A stretch of DNA of 64,000 nt from Dyella sp. RRB7 (GCF_022761115.1 NZ_JAKWJS010000002.1:186001-250000), one strand, 5' to 3'; positions 52,550-62,012 are shown, numbered from the stretch's first letter. Numbers and translations: made by a program. The notes: generated from the letters alone by a model not told the origin.

Positions 52550-52573
52550 GTCCGTTATGGGTCGGAAGCGGAC
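52550..52573 (+). repeat. short hairpin repeat
   Basis: GTCCGTT-ATGGGTCGGA-AGCGGAC. Confidence 0.7.
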
Positions 52574-52592
52574 TTTTCATGGGGTCGCCTCC

Positions 52593-52982
52593 TCACATCA
52601 GCCTGGCACCCAGATAGCTCCAAACCAAGGCGCCAAACATCGCACTGGCTGCAAATATTCGAACGGGCCAGACTTGATGGTAGCCGCCAAGTGCATCCTT
52701 ATATAAATAGAAATATGCAACTCCAACCATCACGGCCGAGCCCACACCCAAGGCCCATGCCAAACGCCCAGGGCGGCTGGGCATCTCAAGGCTTGAAGCT
52801 TGGCTATCCGTACTAGATGGCACTTTCAGTCCACGGACCTTAGAAGCTCGGACTAGGTAGGCGCCGACTATGCACAGAAGGACTCCCAAGGACCGGAGTA
52901 CAAAGTCATCGAAGTAGACGGCTAGAAGTAATGCACCTGCCATGAGCACAACGATGGCCAACACGCACGGGACCAATCTCAT
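52593..52982 (-). CDS. small membrane protein, unknown
   Basis: A 129-residue protein with two N-terminal helices (CVLAIVVLMAGALLLAVYF, SLGVLLCIVGAYLV) and two more near the C-terminus (LAWALGVGSAVMVGVAYFYLY, IFAASAMFGALVWSYLG). The ATG at 52982 has GGGGAG at good spacing. Longer starts would include a copy of the short repeat, so they are rejected. No family recognised. Confidence 0.65.
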   Translation of the reverse strand: MRLVPCVLAIVVLMAGALLLAVYFDDFVLRSLGVLLCIVGAYLVRASKVRGLKVPSSTDSQASSLEMPSRPGRLAWALGVGSAVMVGVAYFYLYKDALGGYHQVWPVRIFAASAMFGALVWSYLGARLM

Positions 52983-53032
52983 CAGTGGCTCCCCATAGGT
53001 CATTAAACGACCGATAGTCGATAGCAGTAAGA

Positions 53033-53056
53033 GTCTGCTCCAGGTCGAAAGCGGTC
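53033..53056 (+). repeat. short hairpin repeat
   Basis: GTCTGCTCCAGGTCGAA-AGCGGTC; flanks GTAAGA/TCTTAC extend the stem. Confidence 0.6.
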
Positions 53057-53226
53057 TCTTACAGAATATAGCCGTAAGAGACCGCCGACACCCGCTGGTC
53101 AGCACCGGCGAGGTGTTTAGCGCTCACTGGAACAGGTGTTCAACCTGACTGGAATACGCCCTAACGCGGCCGCCTTAGTCCGGTGCCAGCGGTCTTGGAT
53201 GCAAGGCGGCCAGCCTTATCACTGCA

Positions 53227-54288
53227 TTACTGGTAATCCAGCAGCACTTGCATCTGACTGCTTACCGATCCAGGCGTGATGGCACTTCCGGTCTGGATAT
53301 ATCGGGCGATAAGGGGAACGGTCCACGAACCGGCCGGCTTAAGCGACGAGGTTATCCCCACGGCGGTGATCGAGTAACGAAACGGCAAGGGTGATCCACT
53401 CGTATCGGTCACCTGGATACCGATGCCAGAAGCGGTGGAGCTTGCACTCAGAGGCAGCACGCCATTGGCGCTGGTGCTGGTAATGGCGCAAGGATTGGGT
53501 ATCGATGTCGTGGGGCAAACCGCCGCGCCCACGGGGATGAGGCTATAGCCTAGCCGGCCCCAGCCGGCGGGACAGTTGTTGAGAAACAAGGTGAAGGGCT
53601 GCGTGCCCGTGGTGCTGCCCACGCCGTTAAACTGGTTCGACGTTACCGGAGGCAGGGTAATGGTCTGGTCTGGCACCGTACATGTGCCCTGGATGACAAG
53701 AACGGAGTTCCATATCCCCACCCTGAAACCATTCCTCTGGGTCGGCAGGGCGTTTGTCGCACTCGCGTCGACGAACCAGTATTGATAGTTTCTACCGCCC
53801 TCGGAGCAGCAAAGACCCATGTTTTGGCTGGTGAGCGGTTTTCCATTGGAAACAACCTGAAATTCCACGGGTTGATTGATGATCACGGGTTGGCCGGACC
53901 AGGCGAAACCCGCCGACAGCTGCCCGTTGATGACCACTTGCGTACAGAGACCGGGGTTGGTGGTTGGCGTGCAGGTCGGTCCAGTGGTGTTGGGGCTGGA
54001 GGAACCGGCTTGAACCTGCCAGAAAGACGCCACGCTACATTGCGCGGCACCGCACAGGTTTTGCGGCGTAAGGTAGTCGCGCGTCAGCACCGTGCCCGCC
54101 GACGCCTGCGGAATATTGAGGTTGCCAGTTTGATTCGTGAAAAAATGCCAACCACCTTTCAAACTGTTTTGGTCGGCATGCAATGGCGCCGACAAGGCCG
54201 CCAGGAGGCCCGCCAAGGCCCACCATCGCCGCCCGCGTAAGCGTGGTCGAGACAGCCGCCATGTCGCCACGAAAGAACACTTGTTCAT
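53227..54288 (-). CDS. fimbrial tip/adhesin protein, second paralogue
   Basis: A 353-residue exported chaperone-usher subunit. Signal region ALAGLLAALSAPLHA; N-terminal domain with Cys pairs; C-terminal pilin domain with GYSLIPVGAAVCPTTSIPNP, LPLSASSTASGIGIQVTDTSG and YIQTGSAITPGSVSSQMQV, ending LLDYQ. Its C-terminal half is nearly the same as in the paralogue at 43739-44821. GGAG precedes the ATG. Last gene of the main fimbrial operon, 194 bases after tip protein 1. Confidence 0.88.
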   Translation of the reverse strand: MNKCSFVATWRLSRPRLRGRRWWALAGLLAALSAPLHADQNSLKGGWHFFTNQTGNLNIPQASAGTVLTRDYLTPQNLCGAAQCSVASFWQVQAGSSSPNTTGPTCTPTTNPGLCTQVVINGQLSAGFAWSGQPVIINQPVEFQVVSNGKPLTSQNMGLCCSEGGRNYQYWFVDASATNALPTQRNGFRVGIWNSVLVIQGTCTVPDQTITLPPVTSNQFNGVGSTTGTQPFTLFLNNCPAGWGRLGYSLIPVGAAVCPTTSIPNPCAITSTSANGVLPLSASSTASGIGIQVTDTSGSPLPFRYSITAVGITSSLKPAGSWTVPLIARYIQTGSAITPGSVSSQMQVLLDYQ

Positions 54289-54482
54289 ATCAAGTCACTC
54301 CTCATGCCTGTTGGCATCAAGCGTCTTACTGATATCTCACCCAAGCCTGGGTTGATGCGAAGCACATCGGCCAGTCGATGCCCCATCGCGATTTACCTTA
54401 TGAAGGCGAGGATGGTTGGTCCTGGAAGCCATGCCCATCGCACGCCGCATCATCGACACGGCCGCGCGATGCCATCGACCAC

Positions 54483-55460
54483 TTACTGGTAATCCATCAA
54501 CACCTGCATCTGGCCGTTCACCGTGCCGGGCGTAATCGTGCTGCCGGTCTGGATATAGCGCGCGCTGAAGGGAAGGCTGTACAAATTACTGGGCGCCGTC
54601 TTCGAATAGGCGCTCAGCGGCAGCGACGTATTGAAGGTTGCCGCCGAGCCGCCGCTCATGACCTGGATACCCACACCCGTCGCCGTCGAACCTGCGCTGA
54701 GTGGCAGCTCGCCGGCATATTGGGTCGCCGCACTGCCGAGCGGTTGCAAGGTATAGCCCACCCGATTGAAACCCGCGGGGCAGCCGGTGAACTGGATGCT
54801 GAAACTCTGGCCGCCTGCGGGGGTGCCTGGGCCGGCAAATTTTGTGGAACTGACCCCCGGCAGCGTGACGGACTGACCTGGAACCGTACAGGTTCCAGCG
54901 ATGGCCTGGACTGTTGCGGCCAGAAAGAACTGGTAGAAAGGGCCTCCTCCAGTAATATTGCCCAAATTAAAAGTGAAGTAAGCGGGAGAACTGCTTGATG
55001 TGCCGGACAGCCCCTTCAAGGAGCCTCCGGTAATAGTCTCGCCGGTGGCCACCAATTGAATCTCAACGGGACGAGTGATGACAGCTGTATAACCCGTAAC
55101 CGCCGGTTGCCCATTAATGAGCATTCGAGTCGTGAGGCCTTTGACGTTAGTCTTGACATCCGACCCGCTAGTAACTCGATCGTTTCCGCCGTAGTCCCAC
55201 AACTCCAGACGCTGTGACGGGCATTGCGTCGAGCCGCATATGGTTTGCGTCGTAACGTAGTCGCGCGCGACCACTGTGCCAGGAGCAACAGTCGACGGCA
55301 CATTGATCGTTCCTTGGCCGAATACATAGGCGGCAAATGCCGGCGACGACAGCGTAGACATCAGCAGTACCGCTGCGACACCGAAACCGGTTCGCCTCGT
55401 GCGTGATTGACGCGCGATCACCGTCCATGCGCAGCGCAATGCGGAAAAATACCTGTTCAT
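54483..55460 (-). CDS. fimbrial tip/adhesin protein, first paralogue
   Basis: A 325-residue exported subunit, more diverged from the other two tip proteins. Signal region GFGVAAVLLMSTLSSPAFA; mature start YVFGQGTINVPSTVAPGTVVARDYVTTQTICGSTQCPSQ parallels theirs; C-terminal pilin part FNRVGYTLQPLGSAATQ and YIQTGSTITPGTVNGQMQVLMDYQ. It follows the usher gene by 155 bases. Probably at the fimbrial tip, with the receptor-binding part N-terminal. Confidence 0.87.
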   Translation of the reverse strand: MNRYFSALRCAWTVIARQSRTRRTGFGVAAVLLMSTLSSPAFAAYVFGQGTINVPSTVAPGTVVARDYVTTQTICGSTQCPSQRLELWDYGGNDRVTSGSDVKTNVKGLTTRMLINGQPAVTGYTAVITRPVEIQLVATGETITGGSLKGLSGTSSSSPAYFTFNLGNITGGGPFYQFFLAATVQAIAGTCTVPGQSVTLPGVSSTKFAGPGTPAGGQSFSIQFTGCPAGFNRVGYTLQPLGSAATQYAGELPLSAGSTATGVGIQVMSGGSAATFNTSLPLSAYSKTAPSNLYSLPFSARYIQTGSTITPGTVNGQMQVLMDYQ

Positions 55461-55615
55461 AGCGAATAAAACCTCATGGATTCCACCGGCGTTCGACGCA
55501 AGCCTTGCCTGTGCTGTTGGCCGTGCCGAATGTGGGCCGGACGCATGCGGTATCGGCGGTCCGATACCAGGTCACGGGAATAAGTTGACGTAAGCGTGTT
55601 CATGGCGAGCACCGC

Positions 55616-58315
55616 TTAGCCTTCGGATGCCAATGCGGCGGACTGGCTGCCCTGCCCCGCTGCCTTGACGGCCACGGGGCTGTGCCATTGACCTGCCACG
55701 CAGGTCGCCTTGATCTGCTGGTACGAGTCGGCCTTGCGACCCTTTTCGCGGACAGGCAATTCGTAGTCGATGCGGCACTCCGTCGGCGCGGCGTCCGACC
55801 ACTTCACCGTCAGCTGGCCCTTGTCGTTCAGGCCGCGCGCCAGGATCTTGCTGGCCTGGCCGACCACGCCGATGACCTTGCCGCTTTCGTCCAGCACATC
55901 CGCACCGAACGGCAGGGCCGAGCCGTCCGCCTGCAGCGCCTTGATCACCGCCGAGCGCCCCACTTCCGTGGCGAACGGAATCATCACCACCGAGCCCGCG
56001 TGCGGCGCCACCTGCTGGCTGGTGGACTGCAGCTCGACGTCGGTCGAAATGCCCTTGGGGTCGATCATTACCGTATTGGCGCTATACGGGGTCAGGTAGG
56101 GCACCACCGCATAGCCGTTGCCGTCAATCTTCAGGCCCGGCTGATTGAGCACCTGGGCGCCTTCCGCACCTGGCGCCTGCACGATGCCGAAGGTCTCCGA
56201 CACCGGCTGCGACAGCGAGATGCCGCCGGGGTGCGCAACGATGGCACCACTGATACCCAGGGAGCCTTGCGAATAGCCGTTGCCCGCCCCGATGCTGCCG
56301 TTGAATTCCGCATGGGAGTCGCGATAGGTCACGTTGGCGCTGCCGCCCGTATTGGAATTGCCGCCGCCTGACGAATGATTAGCGGAAATGCCGTAAGACA
56401 GGCTGTTGTTCTGACCCGTGGTGCCCGACAGGCTGGACTGCAGCGCGTTCTGGCCGCCGGCATGGGTGATGCCCGTGGACAGCGACATGGGCCTGGTTTC
56501 GCCTAGCGGAATGGTGGCGCTGGCGTAGTACTGCGTATCCATCCTGCCGTTGGCATTGCGCTGGCGCGTGGCCTGTACGCTGTAGCCAATGCTGCGGAAG
56601 TTGTTGTTGTAGCCCAGGCTGAAATCGACGTCCGAACCACTGCGGTTCCAGTAGTCCACGGTGGACGCGGATAGGGCCAGCTGTCCGCCCGAGCCACTGC
56701 CCAGCTGCTGCGAGAACGTTACCGAGGCCCGGTTGCGCATCCGCCATACGCTGGTGCTGTCGCTGCCGGGCAGCCGGCGATCCATGTCGCGCGCCTGCGC
56801 TGCGGTCACCAGGTCATAGAAACCGCCGGTGGAATAGCGATAGGCGGCAACGGCGATGTTGGAGCCGGTTTCCACCACGTCCTTGGAGTAGCTGACGCGC
56901 GTGCTGCCGCCATCCATGCGGCCCTGGCCGGGTATGCGCGTGGCGGCCTGCGTGTAGTCGAGGCCAAACGCACCCAGCTTGGTGTTGAGCACGGCGCCGC
57001 CCATGACCGCGCCATAGCCTTCCGCGGCATTGGCACCTGCATAGCCCGTCACCAGATTGGAAAAACCATGCTGCCAGGTGGCCTGCGCAAAGACCGGATC
57101 ATTGGAGTTGGCCATGCGCAACGTGCCGGCCGTGACGCTGTAGCGGTTCACGCCGGGACGCAGCGACAGCGGCACGGCGGCATAGGGCACGTTGTAGGTA
57201 TGGATGCTGCCGTCAGCCTCGGTCACCGTCACGGTGAGGTCGCCGCCATAGCCGGTGGCATAGAGATCGTTGATCTCGAACGAGCCCGGGGCCACCGTGG
57301 TCTCGTAGATGGTCATGCCGTTCTGCGTGATGGTGACCTTGGCATTGCTGTTGGCCACGCCACGCACCGTCGGCGCATAGCCGCGCATGGAGTCGGGCAG
57401 CATGCGATCGTCGGTGGCGATGCGCACGCCGCGAAAATTGACCGAGTCGAACAGTTCGCCCGAGGTGGACGACTCGCCGATGATCAGCTGCGACGTCCAT
57501 GAGGGAATATCGCGCTGCACATAGCTGGCGATGCTCTGGTATTTCTGATGACCCTTCGAAGACCAGGTGTAGGCGCCGTTGTGGCGCAGATGCCAGACGT
57601 CCACGTTGAGGCCGCCAGTGAGGCCCAGATAGCCGGACGTGGTGGTGCTGCCCGACGAACCGTTGGTCTTGTAGCGGAATACGTTGGCGTTGTAGTTGAG
57701 GAAGCTCGCATCCACGCCCTGTTCCCAGTGCTCCGGGCTCACATAGCCACGTGGTGCCCGCTTGAGCGAGACCTGGGGAATGCTAAGGTCCAGGCGCTGT
57801 TCGCCGAAGTCGAACGTGCCGCTAGACCCATCCACCGCCTGGTCGATGGTCAGGCAAGCGTCCGACTCGTCGAGCTTCGACTGCACCTCGGGCGACAGCT
57901 TGGCCACGTCCACGCCGGCAAGCGTCAGCGCCTGGCGATCGAAGCAAGCCAGTGCGTTGGCGTTGGCCGGCGCATGCTCCGCCAGCTTGAACGGCATGTC
58001 GGCACGACCAATCCACAAGCTGTTGACGTAGAGATCCACGCTATAGGTGCCGGGCAACACCACGTTGCCCTTCTCGAAGCGGGAAAGATCGACGGCCTTG
58101 CTGCTGCCTTGAAGCATGAACCCGCTTTCGAACTCCACTTCGCCACCCGGCGCAGAAGCGTCCGCGCCCGTGCTGGGAACAGCGACGGCAGCGGCGGCGT
58201 GCGCCATGAACGGCATTCCGGACAAGGCCGATAGCAGAAGAACATACAGCGTCTTGCGGCGCGGCAAGTTGTACGTGTTGTTGGTACGAAACGTATTCTG
58301 CATGGCCTCAAGCAC
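55616..58315 (-). CDS. fimbrial outer-membrane usher protein
   Basis: An 899-residue usher: signal peptide (TLYVLLLSALSGMPFMAHA), periplasmic N-domain (VEFESGFMLQGSSKAVDLSRFEKGNVVLPGTYSVDLYVN), a 24-strand barrel region with plug (FRGVRIATDDRMLPDSMRGYAPTVRGVA) and C-terminal domains (PHAGSVVMIPFATEVGRSAVIKALQADGSALPFGADVLDESGKVIGVVGQ). Length fits FimD/PapC-type ushers. It pores subunits across the outer membrane. The GTG at 58315 has GAGGG upstream; an ATG at 58303 is the alternative. Third gene of the operon. Confidence 0.95.
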   Translation of the reverse strand: MLEAMQNTFRTNNTYNLPRRKTLYVLLLSALSGMPFMAHAAAAVAVPSTGADASAPGGEVEFESGFMLQGSSKAVDLSRFEKGNVVLPGTYSVDLYVNSLWIGRADMPFKLAEHAPANANALACFDRQALTLAGVDVAKLSPEVQSKLDESDACLTIDQAVDGSSGTFDFGEQRLDLSIPQVSLKRAPRGYVSPEHWEQGVDASFLNYNANVFRYKTNGSSGSTTTSGYLGLTGGLNVDVWHLRHNGAYTWSSKGHQKYQSIASYVQRDIPSWTSQLIIGESSTSGELFDSVNFRGVRIATDDRMLPDSMRGYAPTVRGVANSNAKVTITQNGMTIYETTVAPGSFEINDLYATGYGGDLTVTVTEADGSIHTYNVPYAAVPLSLRPGVNRYSVTAGTLRMANSNDPVFAQATWQHGFSNLVTGYAGANAAEGYGAVMGGAVLNTKLGAFGLDYTQAATRIPGQGRMDGGSTRVSYSKDVVETGSNIAVAAYRYSTGGFYDLVTAAQARDMDRRLPGSDSTSVWRMRNRASVTFSQQLGSGSGGQLALSASTVDYWNRSGSDVDFSLGYNNNFRSIGYSVQATRQRNANGRMDTQYYASATIPLGETRPMSLSTGITHAGGQNALQSSLSGTTGQNNSLSYGISANHSSGGGNSNTGGSANVTYRDSHAEFNGSIGAGNGYSQGSLGISGAIVAHPGGISLSQPVSETFGIVQAPGAEGAQVLNQPGLKIDGNGYAVVPYLTPYSANTVMIDPKGISTDVELQSTSQQVAPHAGSVVMIPFATEVGRSAVIKALQADGSALPFGADVLDESGKVIGVVGQASKILARGLNDKGQLTVKWSDAAPTECRIDYELPVREKGRKADSYQQIKATCVAGQWHSPVAVKAAGQGSQSAALASEG

Positions 58316-58504
58316 CTACGTGCCCTCGTTTTGGATGCGAACAAAAGTTGGAAGCAAACGAACCCTGACGACCCTGTTTCGACGCAGGATTCGTGTTGCG
58401 ATCAACGCGGTGTTTCTGCTGGTTTACGGGGTCGCTCGGGGCGACATGCCGTCGAGCAATGGGTAACAAAGCCGATGAGGATGACCCATCGCTAACGCAT
58501 TCGA

Positions 58505-59254
58505 CTACGGCACCCCCAGTGCACGGGTAGCGGTTACGCCGGAACCGTAGTCATTGATGCTGGTGTACTCGACCTGGGCACCCGAACCTGGCGATGCTTG
58601 CAGGTCTGCGATCGGGAACAACCGGGTGTCACCGGGTGATACGTAATTGCTGCCGGCGTCGTACGTCTTGCCGCCCGCCTTCAAATTCACTTGCCCAAAG
58701 CTGACGACGTAAGGCGTGGGGTTGCTTGCCTTCAAGGCGTAGCCCTTGCCGCTTTCGCCAGGCACCACGGCCCAGCTGACCTTGCCCGGCGCCTCGTCCG
58801 GCTTGCCTTCCAGCCCTTGGGGGCGAAACATCACCTTGATGCGCGAGCGGAACGCCAGCTGCAGCTTGTTGCTGTCGGCAGAGGTCTGCGCCTTCGGCGG
58901 CACTTCAAGCACGTTGAGCCAGAACATGGTTTCCTTGTCCTGCGCCAACGGCTCTTTCGAATAGATCAGGCGCAAGGTCTGGCCCCTGCCCGGATCGAGC
59001 CGGAATACAGAAGGCGCCAGCACGAAGGGCACGTCGATGCTGTCGGGCGACGCATTCGCCTCACCCTTGTCCAGCCATGTCTGCACCAGTGCGGGTGTCT
59101 TGCCATCGTTGGTGAGCTTGATGGTGACCTCGCGTTCCTGAGCGGGGAAGATCACGCGCGTCGCCTCAATCACGACACTCGCCTGGGCGACGCCAGCGAC
59201 AGAAACCGCTGCCAGGGCACCCACCAGACATAGCTTTCGAAATACGTGTTTCAT
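58505..59254 (-). CDS. fimbrial periplasmic chaperone
   Basis: A 249-residue PapD-like chaperone. Signal peptide MKHVFRKLCLVGALAAVSVAGVAQA, then the N-domain (VVIEATRVIFPAQEREVTIKLTNDGKTPALVQTWLD) and the F1-G1 region PPKAQTSADSNKLQLAFRSRIKVMFRP with the conserved subunit-binding Lys/Arg. It holds pilin and tip proteins in the periplasm by donor-strand complementation. It lies between pilin and usher genes. Confidence 0.95.
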   Translation of the reverse strand: MKHVFRKLCLVGALAAVSVAGVAQASVVIEATRVIFPAQEREVTIKLTNDGKTPALVQTWLDKGEANASPDSIDVPFVLAPSVFRLDPGRGQTLRLIYSKEPLAQDKETMFWLNVLEVPPKAQTSADSNKLQLAFRSRIKVMFRPQGLEGKPDEAPGKVSWAVVPGESGKGYALKASNPTPYVVSFGQVNLKAGGKTYDAGSNYVSPGDTRLFPIADLQASPGSGAQVEYTSINDYGSGVTATRALGVP

Positions 59255-59354
59255 CTTTAAGAGTTCCAATCAAAGGCATCAGCGGCATAGAGACCTGCCA
59301 GGTGGAGTCACCGATGCGGTGAGGTAGCCAAAGGCCAGTCCGGGCCGCAGGAGC

Positions 59355-59372
59355 CTCCCCGTTGCCGGGGAG
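59355..59372 (-). terminator. hairpin between pilin and chaperone genes
   Basis: CTCCCCG/CGGGGAG with a four-base loop (TTGC on the plus strand), 16 bases after the pilin stop in the direction of transcription. It probably acts as a partial terminator or mRNA-stabilising stem that favours pilin over the downstream genes. Confidence 0.6.
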
Positions 59373-59387
59373 ACGCCTGCCTGAGGC

Positions 59388-59933
59388 TTACTGGTACGAC
59401 AGGGTGTAAAGCACGCTGGAATTTGCCGAGCCCGCCGAAACCGTGCCGGCGGTGGAGATGTACTGGGCATAGAAATGCAGCGTGGCACTGTTGCCGGAGA
59501 TCGGGACGAGGTCGGTGTTCTGGCTGCCGTCAACTGCGTTGGCCAGGATAGGCTGGGACAAACTGTTGAGCAGCTGGATTTCCACATTGGAGGCCACGCC
59601 GGTAGTACCCGAGAGCAACAGGTAACCATTGGACGTGTCGACGTTCGGGCCTTCGAAATGCGCGCGGACACTGCCGCTGCCCCCGCAGTTGGCCAGGGCG
59701 ATCTGGAATGCGGTCTGGCCAGCGGTCTTGCCAGCGCCGCCGTTGAGCGTAGTGGCCGACACCACCGGAAGTTGGACGCTCTGCGAGGCCGGTGACACGC
59801 TGCCGTTGATCGTGCAGGTATTGGCGGTGACCGAGCCGTTGAAGGTGATGGTGCCGTCAGCCGCATAAGCGGCTGGCGCCAGGGCGACAACACCTGCAGC
59901 GGCAATCATGGCGGAGAGGAGAAGCTTCTTCAT
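59388..59933 (-). CDS. major fimbrial subunit (type 1-like pilin)
   Basis: A 181-residue pilin. The signal peptide is MKKLLLSAMIAAAGVVALAPAAYA; the mature protein starts DGTITFNGSVTANTCTINGS with the Cys pair completed in QIALANCGGSGSV. It ends VLYTLSYQ, with the penultimate Tyr typical of chaperone-recognised subunits. First gene of the operon, so probably the most abundant, and followed by a stable hairpin. Confidence 0.94.
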   Translation of the reverse strand: MKKLLLSAMIAAAGVVALAPAAYAADGTITFNGSVTANTCTINGSVSPASQSVQLPVVSATTLNGGAGKTAGQTAFQIALANCGGSGSVRAHFEGPNVDTSNGYLLLSGTTGVASNVEIQLLNSLSQPILANAVDGSQNTDLVPISGNSATLHFYAQYISTAGTVSAGSANSSVLYTLSYQ

Positions 59934-60374
59934 GGATGTACTCACTTTATAAAGTTGATGGTTGGACGGGTTATCCCCATGAAATGGGCCGCAGCACAGC
60001 CACACCACCCAACCAGCGTGGAATTCACTGCACTCCAGGACGCCATTCCCTAGGCGGGATATCGGATAAGCGCTCCCCCAAGGAGGCCATATCGCAGACC
60101 CGCACCGCAGCGAGGGTTGCCAGATGGATCGACGTGTGAAACGTTCGACTTACCCAACGAGAAGGTTAAAGATCGGTGAGCCCCAAGAAGATCGGACGAT
60201 GCCTAAAAATCCAGGCATTGCCGCAAAAACCCTCCCGAATCAGCAAGAAGGATCGTGGCCAGATCATGGACAAGAAGTGTTTGAGCAAAACGCTCGCGCG
60301 CAAGAACGGCAGTTCATGGCGCGCTACCGGATGCCATCAGCAACCGGGGCAAGCCGCTTCGACAGCGGTAACGC
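59934..60374. other. leader and promoter region of the fimbrial operon
   Basis: No supported gene in 441 bases. Two overlapping plus-strand frames have no ribosome site and run on antisense into the antiporter gene. The fimbrial promoter must be here, since the upstream antiporter ends at 60375 on the same strand. Confidence 0.45.
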
Positions 60375-62012
60375 TCAACCCGCCGTCGAGCGGATGCGAG
60401 CTTCCTGCATATCCAGCAATCGAACTTGCTCACGAGCCAACGTATCGGAAATACGGTGAGTACGCGCGAGATGAAAAACGGCTTCGCGTGATGCCACGAT
60501 GGCGCCAAGTCGCATGCGACGCTCGATCTCGGCTTGTCGCGCCAGTTCGTCCACCGAGACACCTTCGTCGGGCTCGCCAGCGCGCTGGCGCAAGACCTGG
60601 GCCAGACTATCCGCCACCCTGGCATACAAGCCCGCATCACTCACCGGGCTTTCGGCTTGTTGACGCGCAATGCTTTGCAGCGCCGCTTCGAGCATGGCGT
60701 CCTGGGTAAGCGCGCGCTCCTGCTCCGCTCGCCCGCTATCCGGGAATTGCAGGCCATGCAACAGGCGCGGCAAAGCGATGCTGGCCAGCAGCAGCGACAG
60801 CATGATGACCAGGGCAGCCAGCAGAATCGCCAGGTTGCGCGCCGGAAACGGCGAACCGTCCGGCAAGGCCAACGGCAGCGTCAAGACACCGGCCAGCGTA
60901 ACGGCGCCGCGCACGCCCGCCAGCGACATGGCAAGCACAAGTCGTAGCCCGATAGGCGGCACATCGTCTCCCCTGTGCCTGGCGCGCTTCACGTTGATCC
61001 ACAGCGACGCCGATACCCACAAAAATCGGAGGAACACCAGGCCAACACAAATCAACACGCCGTAGGCAAGCAACCAGGGCGGCGAGTGAGCGCCGCTTTC
61101 ATGGGCGGCCTCGGATAGGCCGGCGAGAATGGTGGGCACTTGTTCGCCGAGCAGCACGAATATCACGCCGTTGAGCAGAAACCGCACCATGCTCCACGCC
61201 GCGTGGCGCGCCATGCGCGTTTCCGCCAGGACGCCGCCGGACATCTCGGCATAACTCATCACGATGCCCGCCGCCACCACGGCGAGAATGCCCGAGGCGC
61301 CCACGCGCTCGGCGACGTAGTAGACAAAGAATGGGGTCAACAGGCTCAACAGCACTTCGGTGCCCTGATCCTCGCCCAGGCGACGGGTGATGAACTTGCG
61401 CGCCTTCGCCACCAGATAGGTAAGACCGGCACCCACCACCATGCCCGCCACGGCAACCCACAAGAACGACAGCGCTGCCTGCCGCAGCGAGAACGTGCCG
61501 GTCATGACCGCCGCCACGGCAAAACGAAATGCCACCAGCCCGCTGGCGTCATTGAACAGCGACTCGCCCTCCAGTATCGCCATCATCCGCTTGGGTATGG
61601 CGACCTTGCGGGCAATGGCGGCGACCGCCACCGGATCGGTGGGCGACACGATGGCGGCCAGCGCGAATGCCACCGGAAGCGGCACCGCGGGAATGCTCCA
61701 GTGAATCAGGTAGCCCACGCCGATCACCGTAAAAAAGACCAGGCCGAAGGCCAATTGCAGGATGGCCGATGAATCCCGCAGCACGGCGACCTTGGATACT
61801 CGCCAGCCATCCAGAAAAAGCAGTGGCGGCAGAAACAGCAGGAAGAAGATGTCCGGTTCGAGCACCACGCCACGTTGCAACACGGCGGCGATGACGAAAC
61901 CGAGCGCCATCTGTACGAACGGCAGTGGAATGGCCACGGGAAGCAGGCGAACCAGCATGCCACTGAGCAAGACGGCTACCAGCATCGCGATGATGACGGT
62001 GAAAGTATCCAA
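60375..62012 (-). CDS. Na+/H+ antiporter (CPA1/NhaP family)
   Basis: A 545-residue inner-membrane cation/proton antiporter. About twelve helices are followed by a cytoplasmic tail of about 130 residues. Key family segments are FALAAIVSPTDPVAVAAIARKV, then LEGESLFNDASGLVAFRFAVAA, with the ion-binding Asp in ESLFND, and SLAGVRGAVTLAGVLTLP with the conserved Arg. Role: pH and sodium homeostasis. Starts at a TTG at 62012. No operon partner. Confidence 0.92.
   Translation of the reverse strand: MDTFTVIIAMLVAVLLSGMLVRLLPVAIPLPFVQMALGFVIAAVLQRGVVLEPDIFFLLFLPPLLFLDGWRVSKVAVLRDSSAILQLAFGLVFFTVIGVGYLIHWSIPAVPLPVAFALAAIVSPTDPVAVAAIARKVAIPKRMMAILEGESLFNDASGLVAFRFAVAAVMTGTFSLRQAALSFLWVAVAGMVVGAGLTYLVAKARKFITRRLGEDQGTEVLLSLLTPFFVYYVAERVGASGILAVVAAGIVMSYAEMSGGVLAETRMARHAAWSMVRFLLNGVIFVLLGEQVPTILAGLSEAAHESGAHSPPWLLAYGVLICVGLVFLRFLWVSASLWINVKRARHRGDDVPPIGLRLVLAMSLAGVRGAVTLAGVLTLPLALPDGSPFPARNLAILLAALVIMLSLLLASIALPRLLHGLQFPDSGRAEQERALTQDAMLEAALQSIARQQAESPVSDAGLYARVADSLAQVLRQRAGEPDEGVSVDELARQAEIERRMRLGAIVASREAVFHLARTHRISDTLAREQVRLLDMQEARIRSTAG

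Noticed and set aside
45183-53056. Integron cassette array (small genes each followed by a palindrome)
   Set aside because: The repeats are only about 24 bp and, where outer arms exist, run GTTA...TAAC rather than the RYYYAAC...GTTRRRY of attC sites; no integrase gene is present.
60124-60709. Plus-strand frames upstream of the fimbrial operon
   Set aside because: They run into the antisense of the antiporter gene and have no ribosome sites.
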